A DNA stretch of 64,000 nucleotides from Bacteroidia bacterium (GCA_023262505.1 JALRAP010000005.1:1-64000), one strand, 5' to 3'. Numbered from the stretch's first letter, positions 51,448 through 60,778 are shown. The notes: generated from the letters alone by a model not told the origin. Program-made: numbers and translations.

Positions 51448-51768
51448 ATGATCAATTGGCAACACATATCCGGAGTAAGTGAACTGGAGCAACTTTTCAC
51501 TATTAGAGAACCCGTAGTCCTTTTCAAGCACTCCGAGCGTTGCAGTGTTAGCCGTATGGCTAAACGCGGATTCGAGTCGGATTACGATGGCACAACCCCC
51601 GTGTACCTCGTAAATGTAATCGAGGAGCGACCCATCAGCAATCAAATCGCACAAATCACACATATAACCCACCAGTCGCCGCAGGTACTTGTTATAAAAA
51701 GCGGCCAATGCGTTTACCATGCATCACATGATCACATAAATGCCGAGGATGTAAAAAAACACTTGTAA
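51448..51768 (+). CDS. ytxJ: Bacillithiol system redox-active protein YtxJ (BrxC-like)
   Basis: 106 aa, a monothiol thioredoxin-like domain. VVLFKHSERCSVSRMAKRGF carries the family motif KHSxRCxxS with a single active Cys; HQSPQVLVIKSGQCVYHASH is the cis-Pro and C-terminal region. In Firmicutes BrxC/YtxJ removes bacillithiol from proteins. A bshC gene 1.5 kb away supports bacillithiol use in this organism. It is 26 bases after the DPP4-like stop. Confidence 0.9.
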   Translation: MINWQHISGVSELEQLFTIREPVVLFKHSERCSVSRMAKRGFESDYDGTTPVYLVNVIEERPISNQIAQITHITHQSPQVLVIKSGQCVYHASHDHINAEDVKKHL

Positions 51769-51773
51769 TTCCA

Positions 51774-52568
51774 ATGGGATTTCGGTTTCAAAAAAGAATC
51801 AACCTCGGCGATGGTGTCGGGATCAATGTAAGTAAGTCAGGATTATCAACCAGCGTTCGTACCAAATACGGATCATTTGGTTCGCGTGGCTTCACGCTGA
51901 GGACCGGCATACCCGGATTAAGTTGGAGAAGCGGGTTCGGAGGCAAAAACGGCGGGACCACGATGCTGATCATACTGCTGGTTCTAGGGGCCTTCATTAT
52001 TGCTTATAACCTGTTACGTTTCGCCATTTTTTTAATTGGTTGGATTTGGACTTCCATCTTCACTGAGGAAGGTGTGAACTACAAGTTCCTGACTGGTTTT
52101 TTAGTGGTTCTTTCAGGGATGACCGCAGCATTGTACTTCTACACACCAACATCAGTTTCAGCACCGCCTCCCCCACCTCCAATTGTAGAATCCTTGCCGA
52201 TTGTAACTGATACCTTGGCAACAGAGCCAAAACCGATCAAGCCTAAACGTAAAAAGCGAGAGAAAGCGAAAAAAGATACAACGGCATCGAGTGCAGAATT
52301 GAAAATTCAGGAATATCCGGAAGAAATGGAAAATCGCGAAGCTGATGCCAAACCCGACACTAATGCTAGATCAGGGGCCAATCAGGATATGGAGGCCATT
52401 GACACCAATAAAACCATTGTTACCAGTCAAGATCTACAAGCACCGGCAGTGAGTGCTGAAGAACCGGAAAATGGTGGAAAAAAGGCCAAATGGTATCAAT
52501 TCAGGAAACGAAGAGCTGAGAAAAAACAAGAACAGCAGGATTCGGCTACAGAGAACACTGCTCCATAG
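51774..52568 (+). CDS. DUF4236 domain protein
   Basis: 264 aa. The N-terminus MGFRFQKRINLGDGVGINVSKS and GSFGSRGFTLRTGIPGLSW is DUF4236. Two membrane segments follow (about 63-92 and 99-122), then a Pro-rich stretch and a long charged, low-complexity tail rich in Lys, Glu and Asp. Function unknown. It begins 5 bases after ytxJ and converges with the channel gene, 2 bases between stops. Confidence 0.82.
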   Translation: MGFRFQKRINLGDGVGINVSKSGLSTSVRTKYGSFGSRGFTLRTGIPGLSWRSGFGGKNGGTTMLIILLVLGAFIIAYNLLRFAIFLIGWIWTSIFTEEGVNYKFLTGFLVVLSGMTAALYFYTPTSVSAPPPPPPIVESLPIVTDTLATEPKPIKPKRKKREKAKKDTTASSAELKIQEYPEEMENREADAKPDTNARSGANQDMEAIDTNKTIVTSQDLQAPAVSAEEPENGGKKAKWYQFRKRRAEKKQEQQDSATENTAP

Positions 52569-52570
52569 TT

Positions 52571-53260
52571 TTACTCTTTTTTATTTGCCTCAGATTCCCT
52601 TTTTGATGCACCGAAAAACCAAGAGGCCACATATCCCGCCATTGTACTAACAAGCACCACACCTACGCTCATTATTATGGCACCGATTATTCGCCCCTCG
52701 GCAGTAACCGGGTATTTGTCGCCATATCCTACGGTCATGATGGTCACATACGACCACCACAATGCATCACCTGCCGTTTTAATATTGGAATCAGGTGCGT
52801 TCTCTACTTGGAGTATGCACAATGAGCCTAGCATCACCACCAATAAGGCTATTATGGCCACAGAGTACAAAGTGCCTTGGGCCTTGTTCCTGAAATAGTG
52901 CTGAATGAAGCTGTTTGCTCCCATGAAGGCACGTACAATCCGTATGAAACGTATGATTCGTAGAACACGGGCAAAACGAAGAGATTCAACCATTGGAATA
53001 CTCGAAAGCAGATCAAGCCAACCCCACTTGAGATAAGCCAACCGATCTGATGAAGTGTATAAGCGGTAAATGAATTCAAAGAAAAAGAAAGCACAAATGA
53101 TGTTATCAGTTAAGCTGATTAACTTTGAAATTCGCGGATCCAAATCGAAAAGCATATCGAAAAGAATCGCCACAACCACATACAACGACAATGCTGTTAT
53201 GGCAAGATTCAACCAAGTGAGTTCGTTATGCTTGGATGTTTTTAGCTTTTCAAATACCAT
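52571..53260 (-). CDS. Voltage-gated-type potassium channel
   Basis: 229 aa, six membrane helices. The S4-like helix has regularly spaced Arg (RVLRIIRFIRIVRAF), the pore loop is WWSYVTIMTVGYGDKYPVT with the K+ filter TVGYGD, and S6 is IIGAIIMSVGVVLVSTMAGYV. It lacks a cytosolic regulatory (RCK or cNMP) domain; the C-terminus is short and charged. A tetrameric inner-membrane K+ channel is the natural reading. Confidence 0.92.
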   Translation of the reverse strand: MVFEKLKTSKHNELTWLNLAITALSLYVVVAILFDMLFDLDPRISKLISLTDNIICAFFFFEFIYRLYTSSDRLAYLKWGWLDLLSSIPMVESLRFARVLRIIRFIRIVRAFMGANSFIQHYFRNKAQGTLYSVAIIALLVVMLGSLCILQVENAPDSNIKTAGDALWWSYVTIMTVGYGDKYPVTAEGRIIGAIIMSVGVVLVSTMAGYVASWFFGASKRESEANKKE

Positions 53261-53287
53261 GGCTTATGGATTGATTAATAAAAAATA

Positions 53288-54871
53288 TCACATCACCACC
53301 GTATGGCAAGGCTCGATGGGAGATGCGTGCGGCAACAGCTCATCTATAAGCTTGCCTGAAAAATCGGCATTCAACCCAGGAAAACCTTCGATTCGCTCTT
53401 GAGGGACGCCAGATGGCGCAATCCTGGATTTGAGTTTTGTTATCTGCGCGAGCATCTGTTCGTTTTTACGCTTTACGGCGCGATGCGCTTTTTCTTCCAA
53501 ATTCGAAATCGCTTTCATTGCTTTGGCCTTTTCAGCCTCCACCGATGGAACCAATGTTGCATCAACTTTGGAAAGCTGTTGCTTCAGCATATCAAAGGCA
53601 TCGCTAGTCTGTTTATATGCTCCTGATAAATCAGGTGCGGTCTCCCCAATCCGCTCCAGCGCTTTCACCAACAAAGTGTCCTGCGATTGAAAAAGATCTG
53701 TAACAGCAAATCCGAGTTTTTCCATCCTTGAAACATCCGCATCATTCAGCAAGATAAAGCTAGAACGCATCAACACCATTGGATAATAAACATCAAAAGC
53801 GTCGAATACACCTTTCAACTGCAGCCAATAATTCAATTCACCTGGGCCACCGATATATGCGAGATTCGGCAAGGTGGTTTCCTGGTAGACTGGTCGAAGC
53901 ACCACGTTGGGACTAAAACATTCGGGATGAAGATTCAACTCTTTTTCCAATTGAGCTTGGTTAAAAACCATCGACGTGTTCAACACGTTCCAATCACCAT
54001 TTTCTGAACGGTCAATGCGCTCACGCAGTCCGTCCTGCATGTAGAAAAGATTGATGTTGCGTGGTGTGACTTGCAATTTACCGACGGCTTGAAACCGGGT
54101 ATTGGTTTCGCTCATCGCGTTGAACGATGTTTGTCGGGTCAACTCCTGTAGCATCATGGGGGCGAACTCCCTTTTCAAGACAGAGTCATCACCATCCAAA
54201 ACCACCAATCCGAACTTGCCGAACAAAGTATTGAATATCTCACGGGTGGCATCGGCAAGATTGTGATGACGACTGTATGCATTCTTGAAAACAGCGCTAA
54301 TGGATTGGTGTTGCTCTCCGAGCAACTCCTGTAAGCGGTTGGACAAATCATCTAAACCAGCAGTTGATAAGCGTCCTGATGGGCCAGCGCCTGCTTGTTC
54401 CCATTTTAACTCGTTACCATACACCCTGAAGTGATCTATTTCGGCGATGTCATGGTCTTCGGATGCCATCCAGAACACTGGAACGAAATGGCACTCAGGA
54501 TGCGCATCACGCAATTGTTGAGCGAGCCTGATGGTGGAAAGCACTTTGTAAACACAATACAATGGACCTGTGAAAATATTCAGCTGGTGACCGGTTGTAA
54601 CGGTAAAAGTGTCTTCCGACAATAACGAAGCGATAGACATTTTAGCCTCTTGAGCAGTCTCTATCAATCGCCCGTATTGATGCATAAGCGCATCGTGAAG
54701 CACTTGCCTGTTGATTTTGGTTTTGCGCCTTTCGGCGATGGCTTCTGCGAAGGAATGCAACTCCGGCTTAAACCTGTAAAAAGGTCTTAAGGATTCATCT
54801 CCCGACAGGTACTTAGTCAATAAGGCAGGGAACAAACCTGTTTCGGAAAAAGGTACCCGTGCGGTTTTCAT
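53288..54871 (-). CDS. bshC: Bacillithiol biosynthesis cysteine-adding enzyme BshC
   Basis: 527 aa, typical for BshC. Characteristic stretches: FTVTTGHQLNIFTGPLYCVYK, VFWMASEDHDIAEI, FFMQDGLRERIDR-like FYMQDGLRERIDR, and YIGGPGELNYWLQLKGVFDAF, plus a coiled-coil domain in the C-terminal part (EAEKAKAMKAISNLEEKAHRA). BshC joins Cys to GlcN-malate, the last step of bacillithiol synthesis. bshA and bshB are not in the window. A -7-like TATCTTTC lies in the 17-base gap to rimO. Confidence 0.93.
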   Translation of the reverse strand: MKTARVPFSETGLFPALLTKYLSGDESLRPFYRFKPELHSFAEAIAERRKTKINRQVLHDALMHQYGRLIETAQEAKMSIASLLSEDTFTVTTGHQLNIFTGPLYCVYKVLSTIRLAQQLRDAHPECHFVPVFWMASEDHDIAEIDHFRVYGNELKWEQAGAGPSGRLSTAGLDDLSNRLQELLGEQHQSISAVFKNAYSRHHNLADATREIFNTLFGKFGLVVLDGDDSVLKREFAPMMLQELTRQTSFNAMSETNTRFQAVGKLQVTPRNINLFYMQDGLRERIDRSENGDWNVLNTSMVFNQAQLEKELNLHPECFSPNVVLRPVYQETTLPNLAYIGGPGELNYWLQLKGVFDAFDVYYPMVLMRSSFILLNDADVSRMEKLGFAVTDLFQSQDTLLVKALERIGETAPDLSGAYKQTSDAFDMLKQQLSKVDATLVPSVEAEKAKAMKAISNLEEKAHRAVKRKNEQMLAQITKLKSRIAPSGVPQERIEGFPGLNADFSGKLIDELLPHASPIEPCHTVVM

Positions 54872-54888
54872 TTTGGAAAGATAGGAAT

Positions 54889-56199
54889 TCAGACCGGAAT
54901 GCCGAACAAGTCGAATTCTCCTGCATCTGTGATGCGTACTTGAACAAAGTTACCCTGGCGCAGGTAAAGGTCTTTGGCTTCGATGAGCACTTCGTTATCC
55001 ACTTCAGGAGAATCGAATTCGGTACGACCCACATAGTAGTTGCCTTCCTTGCGGTCAATCAAAACCTTGAACTCTTGACCGATCTTCTGCTGATTGATGT
55101 CGGAGGATATACGCTGTTGCACCGCCATGATTTCATCAACGCGGTCCTGTTTCGTCTCGGCAGGCACATCATCAACCAATCCATAGGCGTGGGTATTTTC
55201 CTCGTGTGAATAGGTGAAAACCCCTAGTCGATCGAAGCGATTACGACGAACAAAGTCCACTAATGTTTGGTGATCCTCTTCAGTTTCTCCAGGGTATCCT
55301 GAAATCAGGGTGGTTCGAATGGCAATGCCGGGTACGCTTTCGCGGATGGATGCGATGAGTTCTTCCGTTTTGGCCAGCGTAGTTCCGCGTCGCATAGACT
55401 TCAAGACATTGTCGGCGGCGTGCTGCAAGGGAATGTCGATGTACTTGCAAATGTTCGGTGTATCGCGCATCACATCCAATACATCCATCGGGAAGCCTGT
55501 TGGAAATGCGTAATGCAACTTGATCCACTCGATTCCTTCCACTTTGGAAAGTCGAGCCAACAACTCTGCAAGTCTACGTTCTTTGTAAAGGTCGAGACCG
55601 TAATAGGTGGAGTCTTGTGCGATGATGAGCAGCTCCTTGGTTCCTTTGGCAGCCAATGCACGCGCCTCCTCCTCCAGCTGCTCCATGGGTTTGGAAACGT
55701 GATTGCCACGCATCAGCGGGATGGCACAGAAAGAACAAGGACGGTCGCAGCCCTCGGATATTTTCAAGTATGCGAAATGCCTCGGCGTGGTCAGCATCCG
55801 CTCACCTACCAACTCATGTTTGAAATCCGCGCCAAGCGTATTTAAAAGCAAGGGCAAATCGCGTGTGCCAAAGAAGTGATCAACGTCGGCAATCTCTTTT
55901 TCCAAATCGGGTTTGTAACGTTCCGACAGGCATCCGGTCACGATCAGCTTGTGGATCTTGCCTTGTTCACGCTCTTTGGCGAAATGCAGAATGGTATCGA
56001 TGGATTCCTGCTTGGCATTATCGATAAAGCCGCAGGTATTGATGATTACTATGTCATCCGTTTGGGCATCCGCTTCATGCGCCACCTCGAAATCGTTGGC
56101 TTGCAACTGACCCATCATCACTTCCGAATCAACCACGTTCTTGGAGCAACCCAAGGTCACCACATTGATGCGATTGGTACGAGTGGATTTAGTCCTCAT
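54889..56199 (-). CDS. rimO: Ribosomal protein S12 methylthiotransferase RimO
   Basis: 436 aa. The UPF0004 N-terminal domain begins RINVVTLGCSKNVVDSEVMM, the radical-SAM cluster motif is SEGCDRPCSFCAIPLMRG (CxxxCxxC), and a TRAM domain ends the protein. RimO methylthiolates Asp of ribosomal protein S12. It follows ftsY by 14 bases on the same strand. Confidence 0.96.
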   Translation of the reverse strand: MRTKSTRTNRINVVTLGCSKNVVDSEVMMGQLQANDFEVAHEADAQTDDIVIINTCGFIDNAKQESIDTILHFAKEREQGKIHKLIVTGCLSERYKPDLEKEIADVDHFFGTRDLPLLLNTLGADFKHELVGERMLTTPRHFAYLKISEGCDRPCSFCAIPLMRGNHVSKPMEQLEEEARALAAKGTKELLIIAQDSTYYGLDLYKERRLAELLARLSKVEGIEWIKLHYAFPTGFPMDVLDVMRDTPNICKYIDIPLQHAADNVLKSMRRGTTLAKTEELIASIRESVPGIAIRTTLISGYPGETEEDHQTLVDFVRRNRFDRLGVFTYSHEENTHAYGLVDDVPAETKQDRVDEIMAVQQRISSDINQQKIGQEFKVLIDRKEGNYYVGRTEFDSPEVDNEVLIEAKDLYLRQGNFVQVRITDAGEFDLFGIPV

Positions 56200-56213
56200 G
56201 ACTTACGATTGAA

Positions 56214-57179
56214 TCAGCTGATGGAACTGTTGCCGAAAAGGGAGTCGATGAATGCAGCCCTGTCAAATGTCTTGAGATCCTCAGGCTTCTCACCCAATCC
56301 GATATAGCGCACCGGAATCCTGAATTGGTCGGAAATGCCGATAACCACGCCACCTTTCGCTGTGCCATCAAGTTTGGTCAATGCCAAAGCATTCACTTCG
56401 GTGGCGGCAGTAAATTGTTTGGCTTGTTCTATTGCGTTTTGACCAGTGGATGCATCCAACACAAGCAACACTTCATGTGGCGCTTCGGGAACAACCTTTT
56501 GCATCACGCGCTTGATTTTGGAAAGCTCGTTCATCAGGTTCACCTTGTTGTGCAAGCGTCCTGCCGTATCTATGATGCAAACATCCGCTTGTTGCGCTAC
56601 GGCTGCCTGCACGGTGTCGAAGGCTACCGAGGCAGGATCAGCGCCCATGCCTTGCGATACGATTGTGCAATCGGCGCGCTTGGACCATATGGTCAGCTGG
56701 TCGACGGCTGCAGCGCGGAAAGTATCTGCTGCTCCCAGGATAACCTTCTTGCCTTCGCTTTTCAAACGGTAGGCAAGTTTCCCTATGGTCGTGGTTTTAC
56801 CAACGCCATTCACACCTACCACCATGATCACGTAAGGCTTGGCGGCTACGCCATTGCTATCGGATGGAACAATTTTCTTATCGTTTTCGGTGAGCAGTCC
56901 GATGATTTCTTCGCGCAAAAGTCTGTTCAACTCGGATGTGCTGATGAACTTGTCGCGGGCCACACGTTGCTGTAACCGATCGATGATTTTCAAGGTAGTG
57001 GGAACACCTACATCAGAGGACAAGAGGATTTCCTCAATGTTATCGAGCACCTCATCATCAACCGTTGATTTGCCGATGACGGCCTTGGTGAGTCGCGAAA
57101 AAACGCTCTCACGTGTTTTGGTCAACCCCTCATCGAGGTCCTCCTTTTTGGATTTTTTGAAAAAATCGAATAATCCCAT
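56214..57179 (-). CDS. ftsY: Signal recognition particle receptor FtsY
   Basis: 321 aa with a short Lys-rich N-terminus instead of the long acidic A domain, as in other Bacteroidota. NG domain motifs: VVGVNGVGKTTTIGKLA (G1), ILGAADTFRAAAVDQL, DTAGRLHNKVNLM, LTKLDGTAKGGVVIG and IGLGEKPEDLKTF. It receives SRP-ribosome complexes at the inner membrane; the SRP RNA gene is at 29.2 kb. Confidence 0.97.
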   Translation of the reverse strand: MGLFDFFKKSKKEDLDEGLTKTRESVFSRLTKAVIGKSTVDDEVLDNIEEILLSSDVGVPTTLKIIDRLQQRVARDKFISTSELNRLLREEIIGLLTENDKKIVPSDSNGVAAKPYVIMVVGVNGVGKTTTIGKLAYRLKSEGKKVILGAADTFRAAAVDQLTIWSKRADCTIVSQGMGADPASVAFDTVQAAVAQQADVCIIDTAGRLHNKVNLMNELSKIKRVMQKVVPEAPHEVLLVLDASTGQNAIEQAKQFTAATEVNALALTKLDGTAKGGVVIGISDQFRIPVRYIGLGEKPEDLKTFDRAAFIDSLFGNSSIS

Positions 57180-57203
57180 TTTCGTGTTGCTGGTTTTCGG
57201 AAA

Positions 57204-57240
57204 TAAAAAAAGCTTCCTTCACAAAGAAAGAAGCCTTTTT
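57204..57240 (-). terminator. Terminator-like hairpin between the DUF4295 gene and ftsY
   Basis: GGCTTCTTT / GAAGGAAGC-type stem followed on the minus strand by TTTTTTTATTT. It should stop or attenuate transcription from the ribosomal-protein promoter before ftsY. Confidence 0.7.
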
Positions 57241-57256
57241 GTCCGATTGCCGGATA

Positions 57257-57412
57257 TTACTTCTCTTTCAGGAAATCCTTGATGTGGTCGTTGTGTACGA
57301 CTTCTTCTTTGAAGGTGTAACCACCTGTTACAGGCGACTTCACCATTTTGATAACCTTCGAGAATTCTTTTCCCTTACCGGTTTTGAGCGTTGCTACAAC
57401 TTTCTTTGCCAT
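57257..57412 (-). CDS. DUF4295 family small protein
   Basis: Missed by the ORF track because of its length. 51 aa: MAKKVVATLKTGKGKEFSKV, then KSPVTGGYTFKEEVVHN and DFLKEK. It is the small basic DUF4295 protein, found beside rpmG in Bacteroidota; a ribosome-associated role is likely from its constant position but unproven. It follows rpmG by 23 bases. Confidence 0.92.
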   Translation of the reverse strand: MAKKVVATLKTGKGKEFSKVIKMVKSPVTGGYTFKEEVVHNDHIKDFLKEK

Positions 57413-57435
57413 GGGTTATGGTTGTTGATGTTGGT

Positions 57436-57618
57436 TTACTTGATTTCTTTGTGAACAGTTACCTTCTTGAGGATTCGGTTATACTTCTTGAGTTCCAAAC
57501 GCTCGGTAGTGTTTTTCTTGTTCTTGGTGGTGATGTAACGGGAGGTGCCAGGCATACCGCTGTTCTTGTGCTCGGTGCACTCCATTATTACTTGTACCCT
57601 GTTGCCTTTCTTAGCCAT
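57436..57618 (-). CDS. rpmG: 50S ribosomal protein L33
   Basis: 60 aa: [20 protein letters not shown], then [20 protein letters not shown] and [14 protein letters not shown]. Only one Cys remains where zinc-binding L33 has two CxxC pairs, so this is the zinc-independent form. A strong promoter match lies 29 bases upstream. Confidence 0.96.
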   Translation of the reverse strand: MAKKGNRVQVIMECTEHKNSGMPGTSRYITTKNKKNTTERLELKKYNRILKKVTVHKEIK

Positions 57619-57646
57619 TTTGACTTCGAATTAAAATTTGAGTGTG

Positions 57647-57654
57647 CAAAGGTA
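57647..57654 (-). promoter_or_regulatory. Promoter -7 element (TACCTTTG) of rpmG
   Basis: Exact TAnnTTTG on the minus strand, 29 bases before the L33 start codon. Confidence 0.6.
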
Positions 57655-57689
57655 ATAATCCCTGAAGGATTTTACAAACGGATAATGAA

Positions 57690-59126
57690 TTATTTGAGTG
57701 AATCGAAAAGACTGGGCTCAGCCATCAGTTTTTCTAAGTCGGCTACCTTCCGGGGAAGCTTGCCTGACATATTAACCGGCTCATTATCAGTTATCAAAAT
57801 ATCATCTTCGATTCGAACGCCAATATTCCACCACTTCTTGTCGCAGGGGGAACCTGCGGGAATATAAATGCCAGGCTCCACGGTAATCACTTGTCCGGGC
57901 TGCAGTGGACCATATGTTCCGGCATCGTGAACCTCCAAACCCAAGTAATGGCTGCTGCCGTGATTGAAATATCGTCGAACAGCGGATTTTTCTTTGATAA
58001 TACCTAGGTCTAGGAGCCCCTTTGCGATGATTTCCGTGGCAGCTTGGTGTGGATCGTAAAAACCTTTGCCCTTGCGGCAAGCTTGGATGCCAGCCTCCTG
58101 GGCTTTCAATACCAATTCGTAAATAGCTCTTTGCTCTGGATTAAACTTACCAGACACGGGAACGGTTCGTGTAACATCTGCCGTGTATCCATGATATTCG
58201 GCTCCCATATCCATCAATAACATGTCATCGGGCCCCAGACGCTTGCGGTTGGTAACATAATGGAGCACGCAGGTATTTTCACCTCCTCCCGAGATGGAGC
58301 CATAACCGGGATATTCAGATCCGCGATGCTTGAAATAAAACTCCACAATGGCTTGAGCCTGATACTCGGTCATACCGGGCTTGGCTGCACGAATGGCCTC
58401 AGCAAGACCTTCGCAAGTAATGTCGATGGCCTTCTGCATCAGCACTAGCTCCTCCATCGACTTATTCTGGCGCAAGGCACCCATACTAGTTAACAAGGGA
58501 GCCTCCGAGATTTCAATCTTATTCGATTCTGCCCGTTCTTTCAATTGCCAAACCAAGCCACCCAGCTTACCCCGCAATGATTTGCTTTCGCGGATATCGA
58601 CTGGAAACTTGGCCCATACTTTCGAAAAATCTGCGATGTTGGTTAAGTACTTGTTGAATTCCGTATTCGACAAAACTTCCTCTATGCCCAAACGCTGCTT
58701 CGCTTCTTCAAAATCCAGCCTGCGACCCGTCCATACCTCTTGTGCCGAATCGCGGCCCATGATGAAGAGCACTTCCTTAACATTCTTTCCGTTTATTTCC
58801 GTGGCACTCTTAAACAACATCAGCACCGCATTCTCCTCCATCAATCCTGTTAGATAGTACAGGTCCGGGTCTTGGATATATTGGTAATCGACATCGTTGG
58901 TACGCACGCGCATCGGATTGGAAAACAAAAAAGCCACCGAATTTTCGGGCATCATTTTCCGCAATGCTTCCCGCCTACCTGCATGGAATTCGGGCTTCAG
59001 CAAATCGGTATCATAAAAATTCTGCTGGGCGTTAACCGGTACAGACAAAAGGGCTTCAGCCAAAAGAAAAAGGACCAGGAAGACCCTTAGCGAAACAGCT
59101 AATATGGCTTTCCTGATCCTTTGCAT
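57690..59126 (-). CDS. pepP: M24 family Xaa-Pro aminopeptidase (aminopeptidase P)
   Basis: 478 aa with a signal peptide (ends PVNAQQ), so exported, unlike the cytosolic E. coli PepP. N-terminal creatinase-like domain, then the pita-bread domain with the metal ligands in LLMDMGAEYHGYTADVTR, HGSSHYLGLEVHD, VEPGIYIP and the final Glu near RIEDDIL. Removes residues before Pro in peptides, complementing the DPP4-type peptidase. It follows rpmB by 21 bases. Confidence 0.94.
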   Translation of the reverse strand: MQRIRKAILAVSLRVFLVLFLLAEALLSVPVNAQQNFYDTDLLKPEFHAGRREALRKMMPENSVAFLFSNPMRVRTNDVDYQYIQDPDLYYLTGLMEENAVLMLFKSATEINGKNVKEVLFIMGRDSAQEVWTGRRLDFEEAKQRLGIEEVLSNTEFNKYLTNIADFSKVWAKFPVDIRESKSLRGKLGGLVWQLKERAESNKIEISEAPLLTSMGALRQNKSMEELVLMQKAIDITCEGLAEAIRAAKPGMTEYQAQAIVEFYFKHRGSEYPGYGSISGGGENTCVLHYVTNRKRLGPDDMLLMDMGAEYHGYTADVTRTVPVSGKFNPEQRAIYELVLKAQEAGIQACRKGKGFYDPHQAATEIIAKGLLDLGIIKEKSAVRRYFNHGSSHYLGLEVHDAGTYGPLQPGQVITVEPGIYIPAGSPCDKKWWNIGVRIEDDILITDNEPVNMSGKLPRKVADLEKLMAEPSLFDSLK

Positions 59127-59147
59127 GGGATCGGATGTTTTAACCGA

Positions 59148-59381
59148 TTAAAGTTTACCCGTCTTAAGCACCTGGCTGATGCAAGCGGAAATGCCTTTCT
59201 TGTTGATGGTGCGGATAGCAGAGGTAGAAACCTTCAATGTAATCCACTCACCTGTCTCAGGCATATAGAACTTCTTCAATTGCAAATTCGGATTGAACCT
59301 GCGCTTGGTTTTCTTATTGGAGAAGGAAACGCTGTTTCCTACGATTGACTTCTTTCCGGTAAGGTCACAAATTTTGGACAT
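59148..59381 (-). CDS. rpmB: 50S ribosomal protein L28
   Basis: 77 aa: MSKICDLTGKKSIVGNSVSF, then NKKTKRRFNPNLQLKKFYMP and ISTSAIRTINKKGI-like VSTSAIRTINKKGISA. Standard length. It has a good promoter and leads a transcript with the aminopeptidase. Confidence 0.96.
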   Translation of the reverse strand: MSKICDLTGKKSIVGNSVSFSNKKTKRRFNPNLQLKKFYMPETGEWITLKVSTSAIRTINKKGISACISQVLKTGKL

Positions 59382-59406
59382 GACTCAATTTTTCTTTTTG
59401 GGAGGG

Positions 59407-59437
59407 CAAAGATAGGGTTAAACCGTCAAAATGACAA
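59407..59437 (-). promoter_or_regulatory. rpmB promoter
   Basis: On the minus strand TTG (59437-59435), 20 bases, then TATCTTTG (59414-59407), an exact -7 with good spacing, 25 bases before the start codon. Confidence 0.65.
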
Positions 59438-59451
59438 GGGATTACGAAAAA

Positions 59452-60699
59452 TTACACCGAACCCGATTCCGTAATGGCATCCCGTAACATCTTGAAGGCC
59501 ATAAAAGCCGTCATCTGTATGTTTCTCAGTCGGTTATCACCAAACCTGAACATCTTGGCCTGGGTACCAAATGGTCCCGAAAGGGCGATCCAAACGGTTC
59601 CAACGGGTTTTTCGGGGCTACCGCCACCCGGACCGGCTATTCCTGTGGTGGCAATAGACCAGGTGGTTTTGAGCTTTGAACGAATCCCTTCCGCCATGGC
59701 ACGAGCCACGTCTTCACTTACGGCCCCTTGGGACCTGATTATATCGGCGTCAACTCCCAAAAAGGTGGACTTTACTTCGTTATCATATGAAACCGACGAA
59801 CCCATATACCAAATGGAACTGCCTGGGACGGTAGTAATCAGATGTGAGATATATCCGCCTGTGCAACTCTCTGCAACAGAAATCGTTTGGTTTCGAATGC
59901 GCAACATCTCTCCTATGGCTTGCTCGGGCGCTGAATCTCCTCGAGAAAACAAGTAAGGTTGTACCAAGGAAGCAAGGTCATCCATCAAGTGCGCCATGGC
60001 GCTTGAATCGTTCGTGCCTGCATCGTAGCAACTCAATCGAAGTCGTACAAGACCTGGCGAAGGCAGATAAGCCAATGTATAACGGGTGGGTAATTCTGAT
60101 TCCCACTTTGACAACAAATCAGACAAGTGCGATTCTGGAATACCCATGGTGGTCAGGATATGGTGAACAACTTCGGGCAAGGCGAACCGGTTGCGCAATC
60201 TTGGAATCACAAAATCATCCATCATGGCCTTCATTTCGTAAGGCACTCCAGGCATCGACACCAAAATCCTACCGTTTTCATCAAACCACATACCGGGAGC
60301 CGTACCATGATGGTTTGGAATGGTTGTGCATTTATCGGGAACATTTGCCTGGTCGCGGTTGGTGTCGCTCAATACCCGTCCCCTGGCAGAGAAGTAGGCC
60401 TCCATCCGCGCAAGCGTTTGCTCATCTACCACCAAACCACACTCGTAAATTGCACATAAAACGTCGCGAGTCTTGTCATCCTTGGTTGGACCCAAACCGC
60501 CAGTCAGCAAAACGATATCGCTGCGAACGAGCGCCTCCTTGATCACCCCGGTCATCTGCGCTGGGATATCCCCCACGGTTTGCTTCCGAACCACTCGCAC
60601 ACCCGCTTCATTCAGTCTCTGAGCCATCCAAGAGCTGTTGGTATCAATGACCTGTCCAATCAATAGTTCGTCGCCGATTGTGATGATTTCCGCATTCAT
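59452..60699 (-). CDS. cinA: CinA family protein (nicotinamide-nucleotide amidase)
   Basis: The track starts at 60747; the family begins MNAEIITIGDELLIGQVID at 60699 (415 aa). N-terminal MoCF/COG1058 domain with LLTGGLGPTKDDKTRDV, C-terminal amidase domain with SVAESCTGGYISHLI and ATTGIAGPGGGSPEKPVGTVW. CinA deamidates NMN in pyridine-nucleotide recycling, and its N-terminal domain can act as an ADP-ribose pyrophosphatase. CATCTTTG, near the -7 consensus, ends six bases before the ATG. Confidence 0.94.
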   Translation of the reverse strand: MNAEIITIGDELLIGQVIDTNSSWMAQRLNEAGVRVVRKQTVGDIPAQMTGVIKEALVRSDIVLLTGGLGPTKDDKTRDVLCAIYECGLVVDEQTLARMEAYFSARGRVLSDTNRDQANVPDKCTTIPNHHGTAPGMWFDENGRILVSMPGVPYEMKAMMDDFVIPRLRNRFALPEVVHHILTTMGIPESHLSDLLSKWESELPTRYTLAYLPSPGLVRLRLSCYDAGTNDSSAMAHLMDDLASLVQPYLFSRGDSAPEQAIGEMLRIRNQTISVAESCTGGYISHLITTVPGSSIWYMGSSVSYDNEVKSTFLGVDADIIRSQGAVSEDVARAMAEGIRSKLKTTWSIATTGIAGPGGGSPEKPVGTVWIALSGPFGTQAKMFRFGDNRLRNIQMTAFMAFKMLRDAITESGSV

Positions 60700-60778
60700 G
60701 CTGCAAAGATGCGGCAATATATTTTCTGTGATCATGACTTTTGGCAAAAGAATTGCATAAGAGGGTTTACAAATCAGA

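Noticed and set aside
59844-60542. 232-aa plus-strand ORF
   Set aside because: Antisense to cinA, without family resemblance.
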